From Muribaculaceae bacterium (lineage in GTDB: Bacteria > Bacteroidota > Bacteroidia > Bacteroidales > Muribaculaceae): a DNA stretch of 64,000 nucleotides. A program made the position numbers and the translations under genes. The notes under the pieces were generated by a model. The model saw only the letters and a list, made by a program, of their open reading frames with translations. It made no database searches and was not told the DNA's origin. Below, piece after piece: positions 59,134-64,000 of this stretch. Location: positions 62,001-126,000 of the forward strand of contig JAFZKD010000111.1 of the NCBI GenBank assembly GCA_017553785.1. The letters run 5' to 3'. How positions within the stretch are numbered: position 1 is the first letter of the stretch; every line of letters starts with the position of its first letter.

Positions 59134-59268
59134 GAAAAATGCTGGCAAAACGTTGTGCTATGGAAATGGCATGAAAATGATATTGGCGGTTGTCCTTATC
59201 TAAACCGACATCTTCATGTACTAACAACTCTTGTCAGCAAAAGTCAAGTCAGCGCTCATGGTTTAGTT

Positions 59269-59898
59269 CTATCTGCTGTACTGCTTGCAGTATTGCTGGA
59301 TGCCGCAGTTCAGGCAGTCGGGACGTTGGGCTTTGCAGATATATCGCCCATGCAGCAGGATCCAGTGATGCGCTTTGAACCGCAACTCGGCGTGGATGTG
59401 GCGCGTCAGGTCACGCTCCACATCGGCAGGCGTTTTCCCCTGAGAGAGACCCAGGCGGTGCGACACGCGATAAACGTGGGTGTCAACGGGAATCGTCGCC
59501 TGATTGAAAACTATACCTAAAATAACGTTAGCAGTCTTGCGGCCTACGCCGGGCAACGAGGTCAGATCTTTCATGTTGTCAGGCACTTGGCCGTCAAACT
59601 CATCGACCAGTTTCTGAGCCATCGCCTGCAGATGCGCCGCCTTGCTGTTGGGATAAGACACGCTTTTTACATACTCCAGAATGTCCTCCACACTGGCCGC
59701 TGCCATGGCCTGGGGAGTAGGGTATGCAGCAAATAGGGCGGGCGTCACCATATTCACACGCTTGTCGGTACACTGGGCACTCAACATCACAGCCACCAGC
59801 AACTGGAATGGGTCGCTGTGTTGTAACTCGGTCTCGGGATTGGGCTGTTCCTGCTGGAAATATTCCAGAATGCCCTCGTATCTCTCCTTGATTGTCAT
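59269..59898 (-). CDS. nth: Endonuclease III
   Basis: 209 residues. DNA glycosylase/AP lyase for oxidised pyrimidines. Helix-hairpin-helix SLPGVGRKTANVILG carries the catalytic Lys; the Asp is in PVDTHVYRVSHRLG; the [4Fe-4S] cluster motif is CKAQRPDCLNCGIQQYC (C-x6-C-x2-C-x5-C). It lies downstream of pheS on the same strand. Confidence 0.96.
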   Translation of the reverse strand: MTIKERYEGILEYFQQEQPNPETELQHSDPFQLLVAVMLSAQCTDKRVNMVTPALFAAYPTPQAMAAASVEDILEYVKSVSYPNSKAAHLQAMAQKLVDEFDGQVPDNMKDLTSLPGVGRKTANVILGIVFNQATIPVDTHVYRVSHRLGLSQGKTPADVERDLTRHIHAELRFKAHHWILLHGRYICKAQRPDCLNCGIQQYCKQYSR

Positions 59899-59914
59899 GA
59901 CTTAATTTATAATG

Positions 59915-59940
59915 TAGAGACGCAAAACCTTGCGTCTCTA
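59915..59940. repeat. Palindromic TAGAGACGCAA repeat between pheS and nth
   Basis: TAGAGACGCAA (59915-59925), loop AACC, TTGCGTCTCTA (59930-59940): a perfect 11-bp stem. Its form resembles dispersed palindromes seen in other bacteria, notably cyanobacteria. Confidence 0.85.
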
Positions 59941-59951
59941 TATATCTCTCT

Positions 59952-59976
59952 ACACTCTAAACACCACACTCTAAAC
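59952..59976 (+). repeat. Short direct repeat ACACTCTAAAC, two units 14 bp apart
   Basis: Copies at 59952-59962 and 59966-59976; the 14-bp period is twice the 7-bp period of other arrays in the window. Confidence 0.7.
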
Positions 59977-59978
59977 CA

Positions 59979-59997
59979 TTTGCCGTAGAGCGGCAAA
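59979..59997 (-). terminator. Hairpin just after pheS
   Basis: TTTGCCG (59979-59985) and CGGCAAA (59991-59997), loop TAGAG, immediately after the pheS stop on the minus strand. The T-run is weak, so a terminator role is tentative. Confidence 0.4.
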
Positions 59998-60000
59998 ATA

Positions 60001-61038
60001 TCAATGCGCGCTCTTGAACTCGTCAAGGAAGCGGACATCGTTCTCGCTGAACATGCGCAGGTCTTTCACCATGTATTTCAGGTTGGTGATGCGCTCCACG
60101 CCAAGGCCGAAGGCATAGCCGCTATAGACCTTGCTGTCGATACCGCTCGCCTCGAGCACGGCTGGATCCACCATGCCGCAACCCAGGATTTCAACCCAAC
60201 CCGTGTGCTTGCAGAAACCGCAGCCTTCACCGCCGCACAGCATACACGATACATCCATCTCGGCACTCGGCTCGGTGAACGGGAAATAGCTGGGGCGCAG
60301 TCGAATCTGGGTGTCGGTGCCGAACAATTCCTGGGCGAAGTGCAGCAACACTTGTTTCAGGTCGGCAAAGGAGACGTTCTTGTCGATGTAAAGACCTTCG
60401 ATCTGGTGGAAGAAACAGTGGGCGCGGGCTGTGATGGCCTCGTTGCGGTAAACGCGTCCCGGGCAGATGATGCGGATGGGCGGCTGCTGGCGCTCCATCG
60501 TGCGCACCTGTACCGAACTGGTATGGCTGCGCAGCACGATGTTGCGCGTCACGTCCTGCTCGTTTTTCTCAATGAAGAAGGTGTCCTGCATATCACGCGC
60601 GGGATGGTCGGCAGCGAAATTCAGCGCGCTGAACACGTGCCAGTCGTCCTCGACCTCGGGGCCGTCGGCAATCGTGAAGCCCAAGCGAGAGAAGATGTCG
60701 ATAATCTGCTTGCGCACCACCGAGATGGGATGCCTTGTACCCAGCTCGGCAGGAAATGCGGGACGGGTGATGTCGATCTTGTTCTGCTCCTTGGCCTGCT
60801 GTTTGGTCGCCTCGCGCAGGGCATTGATTTTCTCGGTAGCAAGATTCTTAAGCTCGTTGAGCTTCTGACCCAACTCACGCTTCTCCTCGGCGGGTACATC
60901 ACGGAACTCGTTGAACAATGCCGTCACTTCACCTTTCTTACTCAGATACTTGATGCGCAACGCCTCAAGGGCCTCTTCGTTTTCGGCCTTGAGCTCTGCG
61001 ATTTGCGCCTTGAGCGCTTCTATTTTGTCTTTTAGCAT
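60001..61038 (-). CDS. pheS: Phenylalanyl-tRNA synthetase alpha subunit
   Basis: 345 residues from ATG 61038; the TTG at 61065 lies in the promoter. N-terminal coiled coil (LKAQIAELKAENEEALEALR), then class II core: RPAFPAELGTRHPISVVRKQ, FHQIEGLYIDKNVSFADLKQ, YFPFTEPSAEMDVSC, GWVEILGCGMVDPAVL and GLGVERITNLKY. It charges tRNA-Phe together with PheT, which is not encoded nearby. Confidence 0.97.
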   Translation of the reverse strand: MLKDKIEALKAQIAELKAENEEALEALRIKYLSKKGEVTALFNEFRDVPAEEKRELGQKLNELKNLATEKINALREATKQQAKEQNKIDITRPAFPAELGTRHPISVVRKQIIDIFSRLGFTIADGPEVEDDWHVFSALNFAADHPARDMQDTFFIEKNEQDVTRNIVLRSHTSSVQVRTMERQQPPIRIICPGRVYRNEAITARAHCFFHQIEGLYIDKNVSFADLKQVLLHFAQELFGTDTQIRLRPSYFPFTEPSAEMDVSCMLCGGEGCGFCKHTGWVEILGCGMVDPAVLEASGIDSKVYSGYAFGLGVERITNLKYMVKDLRMFSENDVRFLDEFKSAH

Positions 61039-61062
61039 AGTCTTGTCTCTTAAAATATCATG

Positions 61063-61070
61063 CAAAGGTA
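61063..61070 (-). promoter_or_regulatory. -7 box (TACCTTTG) of pheS
   Basis: Complement of CAAAGGTA at 61063-61070, followed by CATG; leader of about 20 nt to ATG 61038. Confidence 0.6.
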
Positions 61071-61195
61071 CAAATTTGTTTTTAGTTAATACTCATTAGT
61101 GAATGGTTTTTTGCAATGGTCATTCTGCAACACATCATTATTTGTCTTATTACCTTGTGTATGGCGCATTTGCCCTGATTAATATAGCAGGAGGT

Positions 61196-61226
61196 TTGCA
61201 TGTTTCGATGATTTGTTATATTTTTG
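61196..61226 (+). promoter_or_regulatory. Promoter of the second Ig-like/dockerin protein gene
   Basis: TTG at 61196-61198, 20-nt spacer, TATTTTTG at 61219-61226. Leader of about 32 nt to ATG 61264; the longer frame from 61213 overlaps the box. Confidence 0.65.
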
Positions 61227-61263
61227 CCTTCGAAAAAGCAGAATTATCAAAATCATTAATCAA

Positions 61264-63177
61264 ATGAAAAAATTATTACAATCTCTAGTACTGTTGCTGG
61301 CGGTCTTGCTGCCAAATACAGCAAGTGCCGGCTATGTTCAAGTGGCTGATGGCGTGTATCAAGACGCGTCGAAACTCTTCATCAGTAGCGGTGTGACTTC
61401 ACTGGGCAGTTTACAACTCAGTCCTAGTGTCATTTACTGTTATGCGACAATTCCTCCCGCATGCGTATCCAACACGTTCATGAGTTATGGTGCGACCCTC
61501 CATGTTCCAACATCCTCGATGGTTAGCTATTTTAGTGCCCAATACTGGTACAACTTCACAAATGTGCTTGCCGATGCCGTGGAGCCGAAGTCTGTGTCAT
61601 TAAGCCAGGAATCCGTTGAGATAGAGATTGGGCAGCAATTAACCTTGAACGCCAGTGTCAACCCTCAGAATGCCACGCCCAACACAGTATATTGGTCCTC
61701 GACCAATACTGAAGTCGCTACAGTGAGTGGGGGAAAAGTGACTGCTGTGGGTATTGGCGAGTGTTACATCCGTGCTATTTGTGTCGATAAACAGGAGTTG
61801 TGTCATGTGGTGGTGACACCTGAACGAGTTACCATTTCTCTTGACAAGCAGGAAGTACGCCTATTACCTAACCACCTAGTAAAACTTACGGCCACCTGCT
61901 CTCCTGAGGTTACCAACCTTCTGGTGACCTCAAACAATACAGCTGTTGCTATTCCTCGTTACGTTAACGGCATGATTCAGGTCGTTGGCGTTGCTGAGGG
62001 CACGGCGACGATTACCGTCGAGACAGCTGACGGATGGTGTCATCCTGCAGAATGCGAGGTGACAGTCTATACCGAGTTGGGCGACGTAAATTGTGATGGC
62101 TTTGTGAATATCGGTGATGTGACTGACCTGATTGATCACCTCTTGGGTATTAATATGGCCACTTTCAATGCCAAGAACGCTGATGCCGACCGAGATGGTA
62201 CTGTTAATATTTCTGATGTGACTATGCTTATAGATTACTTATTGGGCATAAGCCACAATGGTTACAAATTTGAAAAGGTTTGGGAAATAGACGTTAACAC
62301 TCTTGGCTTTGTCGTCAATGATGTCCGTCAAGGCTTTGGCATGGATGGAAAGGTTTATATCAATGACAAGGCCAACCAAACCATCTATGTAATCAATGAA
62401 AATGGTTTCTTTGGCACCTTGCCAGGTGGCACTAACTGCGGTATTAGCTGCGATGAGGCTGGCAATATTCTGGTGAGCAATGCACCATTCCCTGGCCCAT
62501 GGGATGAAGATGCTACCATCAAGGTCATCAACCCGAATACTGGTGAGACAAAAGAGTATATGGTTCCATTGCAGTGCGGATTGCGTGGGCGTTGTGACTT
62601 TATCGGTTTCGCTAAAGGCAACTTCTTTGAAGAAGGAACGCTCTACCTCACTGGCGGTAACACCGGTACCGATCCCTACACCAATGGCGTCGCTGTATTC
62701 TCTGTTGCTGATGGTGAAGTTGACTTTGATAACTGCTACACCGCAAGCGTTGAGCCCGCAGTTACAGGTCAGACCTCTACCGTCATCAACTACTACAAGG
62801 ATCTGAATGGCGATGACGCTCTGCTGTATGCTTACCGCAGCGGTGCTCCCAGCAAACTGATGGTTGATGGAAACATCTTCACAAAGACTGATATTTCTCT
62901 GCCCAACAAGGGTGGTTGCAACGGTTGTTTCGCGTTCGTTTGGGACGGCATGGAACTGTACATTTATCCCACCCGGCCCAACTATTGGAATGGTTTTGCT
63001 ATTTCCGAGGCTGGTGCCGAGGCTCCCATGTTTGAAGTCGCTCCGACAGTCTCAGCCAACATGAACGGTTTCCAGAACAACTGGGTAAATGCCGAGGTTG
63101 ACGAGACAGGTGTGACCATTTATCAGTATGCTCCTGGTGCTAATATTTCTGTATACCGCCTTTCAAAAACTCTTTAA
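61264..63177 (+). CDS. Secreted Ig-like (BIG2)/dockerin protein with beta-propeller-like C-terminus
   Basis: 637 residues from ATG 61264. Signal peptide (LLLAVLLPNTASA). Residues 20-290 match the protein at 18.6-20.4 kb domain by domain (DGVYQDASKLFISSGVTSLG, YATIPPACVSNTF, ATPNTVYWSSTNTEVATV). Two dockerin-like repeats follow (GDVNCDGFVNIGDVTDLIDH, DADRDGTVNISDVTMLIDYL). The C-terminal 280 residues replace the FGE domain of the relative by a repeat-type domain (VNDVRQGFGMDGKVYINDKA, SCDEAGNILVSNAPFPGPWD) that looks propeller-like. Secreted; function unknown. Confidence 0.85.
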   Translation: MKKLLQSLVLLLAVLLPNTASAGYVQVADGVYQDASKLFISSGVTSLGSLQLSPSVIYCYATIPPACVSNTFMSYGATLHVPTSSMVSYFSAQYWYNFTNVLADAVEPKSVSLSQESVEIEIGQQLTLNASVNPQNATPNTVYWSSTNTEVATVSGGKVTAVGIGECYIRAICVDKQELCHVVVTPERVTISLDKQEVRLLPNHLVKLTATCSPEVTNLLVTSNNTAVAIPRYVNGMIQVVGVAEGTATITVETADGWCHPAECEVTVYTELGDVNCDGFVNIGDVTDLIDHLLGINMATFNAKNADADRDGTVNISDVTMLIDYLLGISHNGYKFEKVWEIDVNTLGFVVNDVRQGFGMDGKVYINDKANQTIYVINENGFFGTLPGGTNCGISCDEAGNILVSNAPFPGPWDEDATIKVINPNTGETKEYMVPLQCGLRGRCDFIGFAKGNFFEEGTLYLTGGNTGTDPYTNGVAVFSVADGEVDFDNCYTASVEPAVTGQTSTVINYYKDLNGDDALLYAYRSGAPSKLMVDGNIFTKTDISLPNKGGCNGCFAFVWDGMELYIYPTRPNYWNGFAISEAGAEAPMFEVAPTVSANMNGFQNNWVNAEVDETGVTIYQYAPGANISVYRLSKTL

Positions 63178-63402
63178 GTTTCTAATTAACAACTTATTAA
63201 CTGACAACAAATTAACCAGACAACTTCTTGAATCTGTGGATTCTTGGATTCAATGAAGATATGTTAGATATTTTAGGGAGATATTTTCTTATGAAGGCCT
63301 TTGATATGATGATGTGGCCTGTCATGAGGAAAGGTTTGTGTCACTGTGTTTATCATCCGGCCACCGAATCAGATGGTTACATCAATATGGTTATAGATTG
63401 AT

Positions 63403-64000
63403 TTATGGAAGGGTGAGGGTCATCTCGCAGTTGTGGCAGTCGAAATTGATGCGCAAAAGGGTTGTGCCGGTTTTCAGGTAGAGGTCGCGGGGGAGTTTGT
63501 CGGCGTTTTTCCCCTTGAGGCATGCGCCCAGTTGACGGCGCAGGCAATAGCGGGTGTGCATCAATGGTGTCGATGGGGTGGCATCAGTTCCGGCTTCCAG
63601 GGCTGGAATGATGCTCGTTACGCCGTGGTCGCGATAGACTTGCCCGGCAAGGCGGTTGGCGACGTTGTCGGCAGGTGTTAGGGCCGTGACGGGACTGGGC
63701 GCTGATTTGTCCTCAGGACGGCGTTTATCTACTGGGCGTGTTATGGCGTGGGTGCGGTCAAGCAGTTCAACGGTCTCGCGGCGCAGACGTGCTAGCAGCG
63801 AGGCGGGGATGAACACGTCACCAAGCACTAGCGCCTCATTCAGGCGATAGATGGTGCCACCCAGTTTAGTGAGTTCGGCCTTCTGACGGTCGTTCTGTGG
63901 TTTGGCAGCTGCTTGTAGATCGCAGTCGATGGCGTGGGTCACACGGTGGCCACGTTCGTCATTAAGCGTGAGCGTCAGCAAACCGTTGGTATAACGCAAT
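63403..64000 (-). CDS. U32-family peptidase, C-terminal part (5' end outside window)
   Basis: The frame is open to the right edge; about 199 C-terminal residues are seen. They match the end of collagenase-like U32 peptidases (YhbU/RlhA group): LTLTLNDERGHRVTHAID, LLGDVFIPASLLARLRRET-like segment, and the Cys-bearing end PLMHTRYCLRRQLGACLKGK, LLRINFDCHNCEMTLTL. The four Cys match the family's metal/Fe-S-type ending. In E. coli, RlhA hydroxylates 23S rRNA. The N-terminal catalytic core is not visible. Confidence 0.88.
   Translation of the reverse strand, partial: LRYTNGLLTLTLNDERGHRVTHAIDCDLQAAAKPQNDRQKAELTKLGGTIYRLNEALVLGDVFIPASLLARLRRETVELLDRTHAITRPVDKRRPEDKSAPSPVTALTPADNVANRLAGQVYRDHGVTSIIPALEAGTDATPSTPLMHTRYCLRRQLGACLKGKNADKLPRDLYLKTGTTLLRINFDCHNCEMTLTLP

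Noticed and set aside
63261-63401. 46-codon ORF before the U32 peptidase gene
   Set aside because: No promoter box, no recognisable features, and unusual composition (four Met within a few codons); left out for lack of support.

Overview
The window looks like chromosomal DNA of a gut- or rumen-type Bacteroidales bacterium (Muribaculaceae- or Prevotellaceae-like; I cannot place it more precisely). The reasons are the Bacteroidetes promoter (TTG, about 19-20 nt, TAnnTTTG) in front of at least twenty genes, the near absence of Shine-Dalgarno sequences, GldH next to RicT, a Rho factor with a very long disordered N-terminus, PorT-like barrels, BspA-type leucine-rich proteins, secreted proteins ending in dockerin-like repeats, and a secretion-tail-like C-terminus.

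Layout. 1-1.9 kb: the end of an FGE-fold protein, an acetyltransferase and a small lipoprotein. 2-11 kb: a long co-directional run from a YugP-type protease and hisS through a Crp-type regulator, lipoproteins, an MBL hydrolase, an orphan UmuD, an LtaS-like membrane sulfatase-fold protein, a hemerythrin protein and a LuxR-type regulator. 11-14 kb: MlaE/MlaF, an HD hydrolase and a glutamine amidotransferase. 14-16.3 kb: a dockerin protein and a REP-associated transposase (RAYT) between two inverted sets of small hairpins. 16.3-23.1 kb: queF-queC and queD-queE (preQ0/queuosine) around fabD and an Ig-like/dockerin/FGE protein, then a WG-repeat lipoprotein. 23.3-25.4 kb: groES-groEL behind a sequence that matches the sigma-54 consensus exactly.

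25.6-34.7 kb is the most unusual region: a LytTR regulator, an FHA membrane protein, an acidic EF-hand-like membrane protein, a secreted caspase-like protease, a zinc-ribbon/FHA protein, a PP2C phosphatase with a membrane segment, a Ser/Thr kinase with a membrane segment and MORN repeats, and two secreted PEGA-FGE proteins. Spacing is tight (overlaps of 4 and 20 nt; gaps of 12-49 nt). The pieces fit a phospho-threonine signalling circuit in the cytoplasm joined through the membrane to a periplasmic caspase and ligand-binding-type FGE modules. No FGE domain here keeps the first catalytic cysteine of true formylglycine-generating enzymes.

34.8-43.3 kb: an NhaC antiporter, secreted and surface proteins, and a membrane-bound AraC-type regulator facing a 44-residue membrane peptide and a 949-residue glycine-rich dockerin protein across a control region full of TAAGACA boxes. 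43.6-49.3 kb: an unknown protein, tRNA-Ala(GGC), a coiled-coil protein, zapA, a candidate 6S RNA, RNase Y, RicT, GldH and a GtrA-like protein. 49.4-55.5 kb: a CCA-adding enzyme fused to an alkylguanine-DNA methyltransferase, divergent rho, yqgF, def and a purine deaminase. 55.5-64 kb: two PorT-like barrels, a BspA/dockerin protein, nth, pheS, an Ig-like/dockerin protein sharing its N-terminus with the one at 18.6-20.4 kb, and the end of a U32 peptidase.

Two patterns cut across the gene map. Several intergenic gaps are built of degenerate 7-bp-period tandem repeats (12.6, 17.5, 18.5, 21.5 and 38.7 kb), and six secreted proteins carry paired dockerin-like repeats while no cohesin or scaffoldin is recognised in the window.
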